Source of the DNA: Chryseobacterium taeanense
GTDB taxonomy: Bacteria > Bacteroidota > Bacteroidia > Flavobacteriales > Weeksellaceae
NCBI RefSeq assembly: GCF_900099685.1
Contig: NZ_FNDW01000014.1
Span: forward strand, 42,057 to 106,056
Direction of reading: 5' to 3'
Length of the DNA stretch: 64,000 nucleotides
Positions 44,812-53,944 of the stretch are shown here, piece by piece (position 1 is the first letter of the stretch; the number at the start of each line of letters is the position of its first letter). The translations under genes and the position numbers were made by a program. The notes under the pieces are model-generated. The model did not search any database, was not told the origin of the DNA, and saw nothing but the letters and a program-made list of their open reading frames with translations.

Positions 44812-44856
44812 TTTTTGTTTTCAGGTGGCGGCTTCGCCGCCACCTGAAAACAAAAA
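44812..44856. terminator. Very long perfect hairpin between convergent genes
   Basis: Bases 44812-44832 pair perfectly with 44836-44856: a 21-bp stem containing CAGGTGGCGGC and a loop of only TTC, with T-runs on each outer flank in the matching orientation. It lies between the TPR gene and rlmH and should stop transcription from both sides. Confidence 0.92.
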
Positions 44857-44881
44857 TAAATTCAAAACTTCGATATTTAGA

Positions 44882-45355
44882 TCAATCATTATGATAAGGC
44901 TTTCCTTGTAAGATCTGGTCGGCACGATAAAGCTGCTCTACAATAAAAAGCCGGATCATCTGGTGGGTGAAAGTCATTTTCGACAAAGACATTTTCTCAT
45001 TGGCTCTGTTGTAAATTTCCTCAGAAAATCCGTACGCACCGCCAATCAGAAGGTGAATTTTTTTTACCGAAGAATTCATCCAGTTGTCAATTTTTTGCGA
45101 AAACTCACGGCTTGTAAACTGTTTGCCTTTTTCATCCAAAATCAGGACGAGATCCGTTCGGTCAATATAATTCATGAACAGTTTAGCTTCTTCTTTCTTT
45201 AAAAGATCAGGCGAAAGGTTTTTTGCGTTTTTAACGTCCGGAATTTCATTGATTTCAAAATTCCAGTGTTTGGGAAGTCTTTTTATATAATAATTGATGA
45301 GAGACGTAATCTCCTTATCGTCTGTTTTACCGATACAAAGTAAGTTGATCTGCAT
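44882..45355 (-). CDS. rlmH: 23S rRNA (pseudouridine-1915-N3)-methyltransferase
   Basis: This SPOUT methyltransferase modifies pseudouridine 1915 of 23S rRNA in assembled ribosomes. The knotted SAM-binding region is LLIGGAYGFSEEI, and the C-terminal RLFIVEQLYRADQILQGKPYHND is nearly invariant in RlmH. The opening MQINLLCIGKTDDKEI is also typical. The length of 157 residues is standard. It is a single gene that converges on the TPR gene across the long hairpin. Confidence 0.96.
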   Translation of the reverse strand: MQINLLCIGKTDDKEITSLINYYIKRLPKHWNFEINEIPDVKNAKNLSPDLLKKEEAKLFMNYIDRTDLVLILDEKGKQFTSREFSQKIDNWMNSSVKKIHLLIGGAYGFSEEIYNRANEKMSLSKMTFTHQMIRLFIVEQLYRADQILQGKPYHND

Positions 45356-45450
45356 TTTTTCGTTTAAATATTTACAGTTTCAAAGATATTCATAAATTAA
45401 AGACAGTCATAATCTAAATTACGGTAGAAATTCAAGTCTAAAAAAATGAT

Positions 45451-45458
45451 TACTTTTG
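45451..45458 (+). promoter_or_regulatory. -7 promoter element before small ORF and yihY
   Basis: TACTTTTG matches TAnnTTTG. The first downstream ATG (45461) opens a five-codon frame whose stop overlaps the region of the 37-codon ORF start at 45474. The yihY-like gene follows at 45607. Confidence 0.42.
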
Positions 45459-45473
45459 TATGATTCCGATTCA

Positions 45474-45587
45474 ATGAAAATAATAATTGTGTCTTTCATG
45501 TTTTTATATTCTCTGTTAATTTTCGTTATCAGTAGTAATTTTTATGCAGCGAATAGAGATATTTGTAAACAGCAGCTTTTAAAATAG
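45474..45587 (+). CDS. Small hydrophobic peptide (37 aa)
   Basis: ATG at 45474 to TAG at 45585-45587 encodes 37 residues: a hydrophobic stretch from Ile3 to Ser21 (IIIVSFMFLYSLLIFVIS) and a short tail with one Cys (NRDICKQQLLK). It could be a single-span membrane peptide. It lies between a promoter element and the YihY gene, 19 bases upstream of that gene, so it may be the first gene of that transcript. No family is recognised, and the ORF is short enough to be chance. Confidence 0.4.
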   Translation: MKIIIVSFMFLYSLLIFVISSNFYAANRDICKQQLLK

Positions 45588-45606
45588 ATAATATTTTTAA
45601 ACTAAT

Positions 45607-46563
45607 ATGGGCATAAAACTTCCAAAATTCATAATAAAATTTAAAGATTTCTTAGATGATATACATATTCCTCTCCTGGGAATATCACTTTGGCAGATGT
45701 TTCAGATTTATATCAGAGGAATTTTTAAAGACAAAATAGGTCGGAAAGCCGCTGCTATTTCATGGAGTTTTACAATAAGTTTATTTCCTTTTATCCTGTT
45801 TTTGTTGTCGGTGATCCCTTATATGCCACATTATGAAAAATTACAGTATTATATATTTGATGTACTGATGCACAATGTTTTTCCTTCTAATATGGAAGGC
45901 GATGTTCGGGGATATATTGAAAAAAGTATTATTCCTAATATGAAGGGAATCAGTAATCTGACGATCGTTTTAGCTTTGGTATTTGCCACTAATGGAACTT
46001 TTTCGCTAATCAACGGCTTCAATGAAAATACAGATGAAAAGATGACTGATGTAAAAGAATTTATTCTCTCATTTTTTATTACAATCGGATTTGTGCTGAT
46101 TGTCTTTCTTGCACTTTTCGGGATATACTATTCGGAAGTGGTCTTAAAACAGTTTACACCGGTTTATGATGTCTCCTGGGTGGTTGATAACCTTTCGGAA
46201 ATCATCGGTTTTGTATCTTTCCCACTGTTCTATTTTATCCTTTTAACTCTTTTTTACTGGTTGGGAACAGTGAAGATTATCAGATTCAGGCAGGCAATTC
46301 CGGGAGCTATTTTAACGACAGTTCTTTTTGTGGTGACGACTTATTTTTTTGCTTTGTATGTGAAAAATATTGCGCGCTACAATGTCTTATATGGTTCGAT
46401 AGGAAGTATGATTCTTCTGATGGTTTGGGTAAATGTAAATGTATATCTTCTCCTTTTTGGAAACGAACTCAATATGGCCATCAGAAAGCTGCGTATTGAA
46501 AAACTGTTGTCTGACCAATTGCAAAAATCAAGGCATCACAAATCTAAAAATTCAGAAGAGTAG
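45607..46563 (+). CDS. YihY/BrkB-family inner-membrane protein
   Basis: This is a polytopic inner-membrane protein with about six spans. Family features include GRKAAAISWSFTISLFPFILFLLSVIP near residues 40-66, IVLALVFATNGTFSLINGFN, and late in the protein FRQAIPGAILTTVLFVVTTYFFALYVKNIARYNVLYGSIGSMILLMVWVNVNVYLLLFGNELN, the strongest YihY signature. It was once thought to be RNase BN, an assignment now withdrawn, so the function is unknown; transport has been proposed. The 318 residues are normal. It follows a possible 37-residue peptide gene. Confidence 0.88.
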   Translation: MGIKLPKFIIKFKDFLDDIHIPLLGISLWQMFQIYIRGIFKDKIGRKAAAISWSFTISLFPFILFLLSVIPYMPHYEKLQYYIFDVLMHNVFPSNMEGDVRGYIEKSIIPNMKGISNLTIVLALVFATNGTFSLINGFNENTDEKMTDVKEFILSFFITIGFVLIVFLALFGIYYSEVVLKQFTPVYDVSWVVDNLSEIIGFVSFPLFYFILLTLFYWLGTVKIIRFRQAIPGAILTTVLFVVTTYFFALYVKNIARYNVLYGSIGSMILLMVWVNVNVYLLLFGNELNMAIRKLRIEKLLSDQLQKSRHHKSKNSEE

Positions 46564-46776
46564 TAGCTTTAAATGTATTTTTTTACTTTTCTTCAATTCC
46601 TTACCTGAATTCTTCTTTTGAGAAATAGGTAATGTAATGTGTCGAATTTTAATTTAATTCATGGAACAATTAACCGATAAAAGTAAAATAAGAAATCTAA
46701 TTTAGGCTAAGAATTCCATATTTATTTATTTTTTCCAGTAGCTGTTCTGAGGTAATGAAATTAAGTTTTGCTTACA

Positions 46777-48981
46777 TTACAATCTCCTTACTTTCGACAC
46801 ACCGTTGATATCTTTCAGTTTTTTAAAAGTCTGCTCCAGTTGGCTTTTATTTTTCACTTCAAGATTAATATTTCCGGTAAAAATTCCGTCATTCGACTCA
46901 ATAGACATACTTTTCATGTCCATTCCCATAGCACCACTGATTACGGTTGTAATATCGTTAATCATTCCCATTCTGTCAAGTCCTTCGATTTCTATCTTTA
47001 TTCTGTTCTTGAAACTTTCAGCATTCACCCATTTGGCAGGAATCACCCTGTAATCGTACTGTGCACGAAGGTTGATAGCATTCGGACAATTGTCACTGTG
47101 TACCTTTATTCCGTCAGAAATTGTGATAAATCCAAATATTTTATCACCAGGAATTACAGTACAGCACTTTGCGTAAGTATAATTTAGCTTTTCTTCGTCT
47201 TTTCCGAAGACGATCATATCAAGATTCTGCTCCTTCGGTTCTATATACGCTGTGTTTTTTGATGGAGATTTTCTGAATCTTGAAAGTAAATTATTAAATA
47301 CATTTTTACTTTCAATGTATTTTCTTAAACTGCTTGCATCCAGTTCGTTACTTTGAAATTTAAGGAAAAGTTCCTGAGAACTCTTGAGGTTGAAAAATTT
47401 CTGCAGTTTATTAACTTCATCATCATTGAAATTGATTTTGGCGTGACGAAGTTTTCGCTGAAGAATTTCTTTCCCGTCTTCTACTAACTGATTTTTTTGT
47501 GAGTTTAAATAACTCTTAATCTTTGACTTAGCTTTTGAAGTAACTACGAATTCTAGCCAATCAGATTTGGGTTTCTGATTTTGAGAAGATAAGATGTCTA
47601 CCTGATCTCCGTTTTGCAAAACATAAGAAATAGGAACAAGTTTTCCATTGATTTTTGCACCTAAACACTTCATCCCCAGATCGGAGTGAACGGAAAAGGC
47701 AAAATCCAGCGCAGTAGCATTGGTTGGCAAAATTTTAATTTCACCTTTCGGCGTAAATACAAAAACTTCCTTAGAATAAAGATTTAGCTTGATATTATCC
47801 AGAAGCTCGGAAGTAGAAAGATCCTGTTGTTGTTCCAGTACTTCGCGTATCTCTGTTACCCAGTTTTCAAAATTCCGATCATCGGAACTCTGTTTATAGC
47901 CTTCTTTATATTTGTAATGAGCTGCAACTCCTTTTTCTGCAATTTCATCCATTCTTTCTGAACGAATTTGCACTTCGATCCATTTTTTATCGGGTCCTAA
48001 AACAGTTAAATGCAAACTTTCATACCCTGTGGAACGTGGTTGCGTAATCCAGTCACGCATTCTTGAAGGATTACTGTGATAAACATCCGTTACAATCGAA
48101 TAAATTTTCCAGGCGAGAAATTTTTCGTTTTTAGCGTCAGATCTGTAAATAATTCGGATGGCATAATTGTCATAAACCTCTTCAAAAGAAACGCCCTGTT
48201 TCAGCATTTTCCTGTAGATTGAAGAAATCGCTTTTGCTCTGCCTTTTATTTTAAAATTTAATCCTTCTTCATGGAGTCTTTCAGAAACTTCTGTTTTAAA
48301 TTCTTCAATATAACGTTCACGATTTTCCTTGGCAAGTTCAAGTTTTTCAGTGATTTCCGTATAAATGTCAGGATTGTTATATTTTAAAGATAAATCTTCA
48401 AGTTCAGATTTTATATTATATAGACCTAAACGGTGAGCCATCGGAGCATAAATATACACGGTTTCTGAAGCAATTTTTTTCTGCTTGTCAGGTGCCATGC
48501 TTTCCAGCGTACGCATATTATGAAGACGGTCTGCAATTTTGATCAGAATTACCCGGAAATCTTCAGAAAGAGTAAGCAAAAGTTTTCTGTAATTTTCCGA
48601 TTGTACCGAGATATTCTGATGGTTCATGATCGAAATCTTGGTGAGTCCGTTCACAATATTGGCAATTTTTTCACCAAAAATTTTCTTCAGATCTTCATAT
48701 GTATAATCTGAATCTTCAACCACATCATGCAGCAGCGCACAAGCAATAGAAGTGGCTCCCAGACCGATTTCTGTTGCAACAATTTTTGCAACAGCGATGG
48801 GATGGTAAATGTATGGTTCACCTGTTTTTCTCCGCTGGTCTTTGTGAGCGTCCAGAGCGATGTCAAATGCTTTCCGGATGAGTTTGTTATTTTCCTCATC
48901 CAAAGTTCTGTATGTGTTAGAAATCAGATCCTTATATCGGGCTAGGATTTCTTTGTTCTCTTGTTCTAAGTCGTAACTCAT
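46777..48981 (-). CDS. Bifunctional (p)ppGpp synthetase/hydrolase (RelA/SpoT)
   Basis: This cytoplasmic stringent-response enzyme makes and degrades (p)ppGpp. The HD hydrolase domain is intact in the first 180 residues (HKDQRRKTGEPYIYHP and LLHDVVEDSDYT). The synthetase domain (about 230-350) has YDNYAIRIIYRSD, GYESLHLTV and EVQIRSERMDEIAEKGVAAHYKYK. A TGS domain follows (VFTPKGEIKILPTNATALDFAFSVHSDLG), then a conserved cysteine region (YAKCCTVIPGD) and a C-terminal ACT domain from about 655. The 734 residues are standard. With both catalytic domains intact it is a bifunctional long RSH. It is a single gene on this strand. Confidence 0.95.
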   Translation of the reverse strand: MSYDLEQENKEILARYKDLISNTYRTLDEENNKLIRKAFDIALDAHKDQRRKTGEPYIYHPIAVAKIVATEIGLGATSIACALLHDVVEDSDYTYEDLKKIFGEKIANIVNGLTKISIMNHQNISVQSENYRKLLLTLSEDFRVILIKIADRLHNMRTLESMAPDKQKKIASETVYIYAPMAHRLGLYNIKSELEDLSLKYNNPDIYTEITEKLELAKENRERYIEEFKTEVSERLHEEGLNFKIKGRAKAISSIYRKMLKQGVSFEEVYDNYAIRIIYRSDAKNEKFLAWKIYSIVTDVYHSNPSRMRDWITQPRSTGYESLHLTVLGPDKKWIEVQIRSERMDEIAEKGVAAHYKYKEGYKQSSDDRNFENWVTEIREVLEQQQDLSTSELLDNIKLNLYSKEVFVFTPKGEIKILPTNATALDFAFSVHSDLGMKCLGAKINGKLVPISYVLQNGDQVDILSSQNQKPKSDWLEFVVTSKAKSKIKSYLNSQKNQLVEDGKEILQRKLRHAKINFNDDEVNKLQKFFNLKSSQELFLKFQSNELDASSLRKYIESKNVFNNLLSRFRKSPSKNTAYIEPKEQNLDMIVFGKDEEKLNYTYAKCCTVIPGDKIFGFITISDGIKVHSDNCPNAINLRAQYDYRVIPAKWVNAESFKNRIKIEIEGLDRMGMINDITTVISGAMGMDMKSMSIESNDGIFTGNINLEVKNKSQLEQTFKKLKDINGVSKVRRL

Positions 48982-49042
48982 TCGTGCTAAAGCCTATATT
49001 TACACGAAAATACGAAATTTTTCGCACTTTTCAAACACGAAA

Positions 49043-49072
49043 AAAATCCGCAGACTAATCTACGGATTCCGG
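49043..49072 (-). terminator. Terminator after 119-aa protein gene
   Basis: AATCCG-C-AGA (49045-49054) pairs with TCT-A-CGGATT (49059-49068) with one internal mismatch. On the reverse strand it is followed by six T. Confidence 0.75.
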
Positions 49073-49095
49073 TTATTAATTCTTATCATTTGTTT

Positions 49096-49455
49096 TTAAA
49101 ACTTTACTTCGGAGTCCATGCCACTGGTAGAACCTTTGATTCTCACGTCCGGGCTGTTATGGATTTCCACTTTATTTCTCACATGAATATAATTTTTAAT
49201 GTAAGTGTAATTTGCCTGTTCAAGATTCATATTTTCAATCAGATATGTTTTTAGTGCCGTGTTCTTATCTAAAATACTTCTGGCACTGTCAATCTCATGG
49301 TCTTTCACGGCTACGCTGACGATGTAGGGCGAATGGTTTTCTTCATTGAGATATACAATGTAATCTGAGTTTTGAAAACCTGAACTTTCCAGGTCAGCTT
49401 CCAATTTCTTATAATCGATGTTGGGTTCAAATAATCCAGCTAAAACATTTGACAT
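49096..49455 (-). CDS. Conserved small soluble protein, unknown function
   Basis: A 119-residue acidic protein without signal peptide or membrane span. The N-terminal 80 residues look like an alpha/beta domain (YKKLEADLESSGFQNSDYIVY, then HSPYIVSVAVKDHEIDSARSIL) in which a hydrophobic strand alternates with amphipathic helices, reminiscent of stress-related YflT-like domains, but the similarity is too weak to name. The tail has the strand-like VRNKVEIHNSPDVRIKGSTSGMDSEVKF. It stands alone between the RelA/SpoT gene and the acs gene with its own terminator. Confidence 0.68.
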   Translation of the reverse strand: MSNVLAGLFEPNIDYKKLEADLESSGFQNSDYIVYLNEENHSPYIVSVAVKDHEIDSARSILDKNTALKTYLIENMNLEQANYTYIKNYIHVRNKVEIHNSPDVRIKGSTSGMDSEVKF

Positions 49456-49602
49456 AACAATGGTTTTAATTTTGAATAAAGATACTAAAATTTTTTCATT
49501 TAAATTGATATAAACGTATTGATATTAATTATTTATTGTGTTATCTATAAATATTTTAATTTCTATTTGATATATCTATTAACTTTTTTTTGATTTAATA
49601 AA

Positions 49603-49624
49603 AAACGGGCATAAGCCCGTCTTA
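49603..49624 (-). terminator. Terminator at the end of the acetate block
   Basis: ACGGGC-ATAA-GCCCGT is a perfect GC-rich stem. On the reverse strand it is followed by TTTTT. No other clear terminator was found within the block from 60191 to this point. Confidence 0.87.
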
Positions 49625-49629
49625 TATGA

Positions 49630-51540
49630 TTAATCTATTCTTTCATTTTTAATTTCCTCTACAACTTCAGGATTCAATAAGGTCGTAATGTCTCCGAAAT
49701 TACTGAAATCACCTTCGGCAATTTTCCTTAAAATTCTACGCATGATCTTTCCAGAACGTGTTTTCGGTAACCCGGAAACAAACTGTATTTTATCCAGCTT
49801 GGCGATCGGGCCGATCTGCTCTGAAATCAGCTGATTGATCTCTTTTTTAAGGTTTTCTTTCTGACGGCTTTCTCCTGTTTCCTTCAGAATAACAAAACCA
49901 TATAAAGCATTTCCTTTGATGTCATGAGGATAACCTACTATTGCAGATTCTGCTACGGCAGGATGTTCATTGATGCTGTCTTCGATAGGTGCAGTTCCTA
50001 AATTATGTCCCGAAACAATAATTACATCATCCACGCGTCCGGTGATTCTGTAATAACCGACCTCATCCCGTAAGGCACCGTCTCCTGTGAAATATTTTCC
50101 CGGAAAAGCAGTGAAATAGGTTTCTTTGTAACGCTGATGATCTCCCCAGATCGTCCTTGCAATGCCTGGCCAAGGAAAACGGATGCAAAGGTTTCCAGTG
50201 ACCTGATTTCCCATGATTTCGTTGCGTTTGTCGTCCATCAGAACAGGCTGTATTCCCGGTAGAGGAAGGGTAGCATAGGTAGGTTTAGTTGGCGTTACAA
50301 AAGGAAGCGGAGAAATCATAATTCCACCGGTCTCTGTCTGCCACCAGGTATCAACGACCGGACATTTTTTCTTTCCGACATGATCGTTGAACCAGTGCCA
50401 TGCTTCTTCGTTAATAGGTTCTCCTACCGAACCGATGACTTTCAGCGTACTCAGATCGTGTTTGTCTACCCATTCTACACTTTCTTTTGCCAGGGAGCGG
50501 ATTGCGGTTGGTGCCGTATAAAACTGTGTGACTTTATGTTTTTCAATTACTTCCCAAAATCTGTCGGGTTGAGGATAGGTAGGAACTCCCTCGAAAATAA
50601 CCGTTGTAGCACCGTTAAGAAGCGGGCCGTAAAGGATATATGAATGTCCTGTAATCCAGCCAATGTCGGCTGTACACCAGTAAATATCGTTTTCTTTATA
50701 ATTAAATACATTTTTAAAAGTGTAAGCGGTATACACCATGTATCCGGCGCAAGTGTGAAGCATTCCTTTCGGTTTTCCTGTAGAGCCTGAGGTGTAAAGA
50801 ATGAAAAGCGGATCTTCAGCATCCATAATCACGCTGACAAAGTCGGGAGATGCACTTTCGTAAAGATCAGCCATCCAGAAATCTCTGTGTTCTTTCATAT
50901 TGATTTCGTTATTGGTTCTTTTTACAACCAATACTTTTTCTACACTTGGCGATTTTTCCAAGGCTTCATCCACGATACTTTTCAGGTCAAGAACTTTGTT
51001 TCCTCTGTAGCTTCCATCTGAAGTGATGACCATTTTTGCACCACAGTCATTCACTCTGGAAGAAACGGCAGATGCTGAAAATCCTGCAAAGATCACCGAA
51101 TGTACAGCACCTAATTTCGCGCAGGCAAGCATGGTAATAGCAAGCTCAGGAATCATCGGAAGATAAATACATACTCTATCGCCTTTTTCGATACCCATTT
51201 CTCTCAGTACATTGGCTGTTTTATTCACTCTGGTGTAGAGTTCATTATAGGAAATATGCAGCGCTTCTTCTTTAGGATCGTTGGGTTCCCAGATGATGGC
51301 TGTTTTTTCTCCGCGTACCGAAAGATGCCTGTCTAGACAGTTTTTGGTGATATTCAGTTTTGCATTTTTAAACCAGGTGATTTTGGCTTCATTCATGTCA
51401 TATTTCACCACTTTACTCCATCGCTGATACCATACAAAATTTTGATCGGCAATCCTGTCCCAGAATTTTTTAGGATTTTTGATAGAGTTTTTATACTCTT
51501 CAAAATAATGCGGTAAATCTTCTATCAGGTAGTTTCTCAT
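49630..51540 (-). CDS. acs: Acetyl-CoA synthetase (AMP-forming)
   Basis: This cytoplasmic enzyme activates acetate to acetyl-CoA through acetyl-AMP. Motifs include the P-loop-like YTSGSTGKPKGMLHT, WWQTETGG, the hinge YYRITGRVDDVI and the C-terminal catalytic Lys in PKTRSGKIMRR, the usual site of regulatory acetylation. The opening MRNYLIEDLPHYFEEYKNS and the 636 residues fit flavobacterial Acs. A paralogue lies 73 bases upstream on the same strand, and both follow a two-component pair. It is the last gene before a strong terminator. Confidence 0.95.
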   Translation of the reverse strand: MRNYLIEDLPHYFEEYKNSIKNPKKFWDRIADQNFVWYQRWSKVVKYDMNEAKITWFKNAKLNITKNCLDRHLSVRGEKTAIIWEPNDPKEEALHISYNELYTRVNKTANVLREMGIEKGDRVCIYLPMIPELAITMLACAKLGAVHSVIFAGFSASAVSSRVNDCGAKMVITSDGSYRGNKVLDLKSIVDEALEKSPSVEKVLVVKRTNNEINMKEHRDFWMADLYESASPDFVSVIMDAEDPLFILYTSGSTGKPKGMLHTCAGYMVYTAYTFKNVFNYKENDIYWCTADIGWITGHSYILYGPLLNGATTVIFEGVPTYPQPDRFWEVIEKHKVTQFYTAPTAIRSLAKESVEWVDKHDLSTLKVIGSVGEPINEEAWHWFNDHVGKKKCPVVDTWWQTETGGIMISPLPFVTPTKPTYATLPLPGIQPVLMDDKRNEIMGNQVTGNLCIRFPWPGIARTIWGDHQRYKETYFTAFPGKYFTGDGALRDEVGYYRITGRVDDVIIVSGHNLGTAPIEDSINEHPAVAESAIVGYPHDIKGNALYGFVILKETGESRQKENLKKEINQLISEQIGPIAKLDKIQFVSGLPKTRSGKIMRRILRKIAEGDFSNFGDITTLLNPEVVEEIKNERID

Positions 51541-51613
51541 ACTTTCTGTTTTAGAATTATTTTTCTGTTTGATTTTTAAAAATTATTATTTAAGCTGATT
51601 ATTTAATCAAATG

Positions 51614-53500
51614 CTATACTTTATATTGTTGAATTTTCTGTTGAATTTCCCCGATAATGTTTTCGTCGTCAATCGTTGGTGGTATCTGAAATTCTCTTCC
51701 GTCTAATAGTGTTCTGATGAGTTTTCTTAAAATTTTCCCTGAACGTGTTTTAGGTAAACGTTTTACGGTCATTACACTTTTAAGGCAGGCTACTGCTCCG
51801 ATGTTTTCCCGAACCATTTGTACAATGTCTTTTTCCATCTGTTCCTCAGAAATAGCAGAACCGTTTTTTACGACTACCGTTGCAAAAGGAACTTGTCCTT
51901 TTAATTCATCATCAATTCCTACGACAGCACACTCAGCCACATCAGGATGTGAAGAAACGATTTCCTCCATTTCCGAGGTAGAAAGACGGTGTCCCGCAAC
52001 ATTGATTACATCATCCACCCTCCCTGTAATGAATACGTAACCGTCTTCATCTTTTATCGCCCCGTCTCCTGAAAAATAATAACCTTGATATTGTGACAGA
52101 TAACTTTTTTTAAAACGTTCATCATCATTCCAGATTCCCAGCAATGCCCCGGGAGGTAAAGGAAGTTTAATTACCAGATAACCTTCATGATGAGCATCCA
52201 GCTCATAACCGTTTTCATCAAAAATTTTAATATCATATCCCGGAATTGGTTTTCCTGCGGAAGCTCTTTTAATAGAATAGTTTTCATCAAAAGTCATAAG
52301 TCCCAGCATTGGCCAGCCCGATTCTGTCTGCCACCAATGGTCGATAGCAGGAACACCAATATGTTTTTGAAACCAATCCAGTGTAGCAACATCGCATCGT
52401 TCACCTGCCAGAAATTGTTTTTTAAAATGGGTTAAATCATATTTTTTTACCAGTTCACCGTTGGGATCTTCTTTTTTTATGGCTCTTATGGCGGTCGGAG
52501 CGGTAAACATTACGGATACTTTGTATTCTGAAATGATTCTCCAGAAGGTTCCTGCATCAGGTGTCATGACTGGTTTTCCTTCAAAAATAATAGTTGTATT
52601 TCTGTTAATTAAGGGTCCGTAAACAGAGAAGCTGTGGCCAACAGCCCAACCGAAATCTGATGCAGCCCAATAGGTTTCTCCGGGTTCAACCCCATAAATT
52701 TTTGTCATTGAAAATTTTAATGCTGTGGCATAGCCGCCGGTGTCGCGGGTAATTCCTTTTGGTTTTCCGGTAGTTCCGGAAGTGTACAGTAAATAGAGTG
52801 GGTGAGTTGATTCTACGGCAACACAATCAACAGCTGTTGATTGTTCAACTAATTCTTGATAATCAATCAGTCCATCAAACATTTCATGCTGATTATCTAC
52901 TAATTTCCGGTTGAAAACAATAATGTTTTCCACTTTATCCTGAGACAGTTCAATTGCTTTTTCAACCAAAGGCAGATATGGAATTCTTTTGGCGATTTCT
53001 ACGCCAGCGGTTGCTGTTATCAGTACTTTAGGTTTGCAATCATCGATTCTTACGACCAATTCATGCGGGGCAAAGCCTCCGAAAACCACGTTATGAATCA
53101 CACCGATTCTTGCACAGGCCAGCATGGCAAAAAGTGTCTCGGGAATCATGGGCATATAAATAACGGTTGTATCTCCTTTTTTCAGACCTAATGAAGCTAA
53201 GCCTCCCGCCAGTTTTGAGATTTCCTCTTTTGCCTGATTGAATGTGTATGTCTTTTTCTGTCCGGTTACCGGAGAATCATATATAATCGCTGCCTGATTG
53301 CCTAAACCATCTTCAATATGTTTGTCGATGCACAGATAGCACATATTCAGCTTTCCGTCGGAAAACCATTGTGGATAATCATTTTCACCTTCGGAAAGAA
53401 TCTGTTCAGGGAACTTAAACCAATCGATTTTTTGAGCCTGTTTTTTCCAGAACTCTTCTTTATCGTCTATACTTTTTTGAAATAAATTTTCTGCGTTCAT
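51614..53500 (-). CDS. prpE: Acyl-CoA synthetase, propionyl-CoA synthetase type
   Basis: A second AMP-forming short-chain acyl-CoA synthetase, 628 residues. It has YTSGTTGKPKGITRDTGGYA (the extended loop of PrpE/ACSS3-type enzymes), WWQTESGWPM in place of the WWQTETGG of Acs, FITGRVDDVINVAGHRLST and the acetylatable Lys in PKTRSGKILRK. These differences favour propionate or a similar short acid as substrate. It lies 72 bases downstream of the receiver gene and 73 upstream of acs. The symbol is by motif similarity and could be revised. Confidence 0.88.
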   Translation of the reverse strand: MNAENLFQKSIDDKEEFWKKQAQKIDWFKFPEQILSEGENDYPQWFSDGKLNMCYLCIDKHIEDGLGNQAAIIYDSPVTGQKKTYTFNQAKEEISKLAGGLASLGLKKGDTTVIYMPMIPETLFAMLACARIGVIHNVVFGGFAPHELVVRIDDCKPKVLITATAGVEIAKRIPYLPLVEKAIELSQDKVENIIVFNRKLVDNQHEMFDGLIDYQELVEQSTAVDCVAVESTHPLYLLYTSGTTGKPKGITRDTGGYATALKFSMTKIYGVEPGETYWAASDFGWAVGHSFSVYGPLINRNTTIIFEGKPVMTPDAGTFWRIISEYKVSVMFTAPTAIRAIKKEDPNGELVKKYDLTHFKKQFLAGERCDVATLDWFQKHIGVPAIDHWWQTESGWPMLGLMTFDENYSIKRASAGKPIPGYDIKIFDENGYELDAHHEGYLVIKLPLPPGALLGIWNDDERFKKSYLSQYQGYYFSGDGAIKDEDGYVFITGRVDDVINVAGHRLSTSEMEEIVSSHPDVAECAVVGIDDELKGQVPFATVVVKNGSAISEEQMEKDIVQMVRENIGAVACLKSVMTVKRLPKTRSGKILRKLIRTLLDGREFQIPPTIDDENIIGEIQQKIQQYKV

Positions 53501-53572
53501 AGTAGTTTTTTTGTTTAGATTGTTTTCTGAAGTTTGCTCTAGTCAATATTTTTAACTTAAATTATCAACTTT

Positions 53573-53935
53573 TTAGGCCGTCATTTCTTCAATCTGCTGT
53601 ATTAGTTTTTTTATGGAATAGGGTTTCGTTATATATGCATCAGCACCGATTTCAAGGCCTTTTTCAATGTCTTTAGGATTGTTTTTTGCACTCAGGAAAA
53701 TGACTTTTGTATTTTTTAATGCTTCATTTTGCTTAATGATTTCCAGTGTGCTAAATCCGTCTAAATTGGGCATCATAATATCCAGAAGGATGACATCTGG
53801 AATCATATTTTTGACAAAATCCAGAACTTCCGTTCCGTCTCTTGCAATATAGACATCATAACCGTTTTTTTTAAAACTGTATTCCAGAGACATTAATATT
53901 TTGTGTTCATCATCAGCAATGATTATCTTTTTCAT
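53573..53935 (-). CDS. Receiver-only response regulator
   Basis: This 120-residue CheY-like receiver has the acidic pair Asp8-Asp9, the phosphorylated Asp52 in LLDIMMPN, Ser82 and the conserved Lys104 in ITKPYS. No DNA-binding or enzymatic domain follows, because the protein ends 16 residues after the Lys. It starts 9 bases after the histidine kinase gene, so it is almost certainly that kinase's partner. In the CrbS/CrbR systems of proteobacteria the partner carries a LuxR-type HTH. Here that output is absent, so the signal must pass to another protein. Confidence 0.93.
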   Translation of the reverse strand: MKKIIIADDEHKILMSLEYSFKKNGYDVYIARDGTEVLDFVKNMIPDVILLDIMMPNLDGFSTLEIIKQNEALKNTKVIFLSAKNNPKDIEKGLEIGADAYITKPYSIKKLIQQIEEMTA

Positions 53936-53944
53936 ATTACTTTC

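Noticed and set aside
48520..48945. Forward ORFs of 63-72 codons inside the RelA/SpoT gene
   Set aside because: They are antisense shadows of the conserved HD domain coding region.
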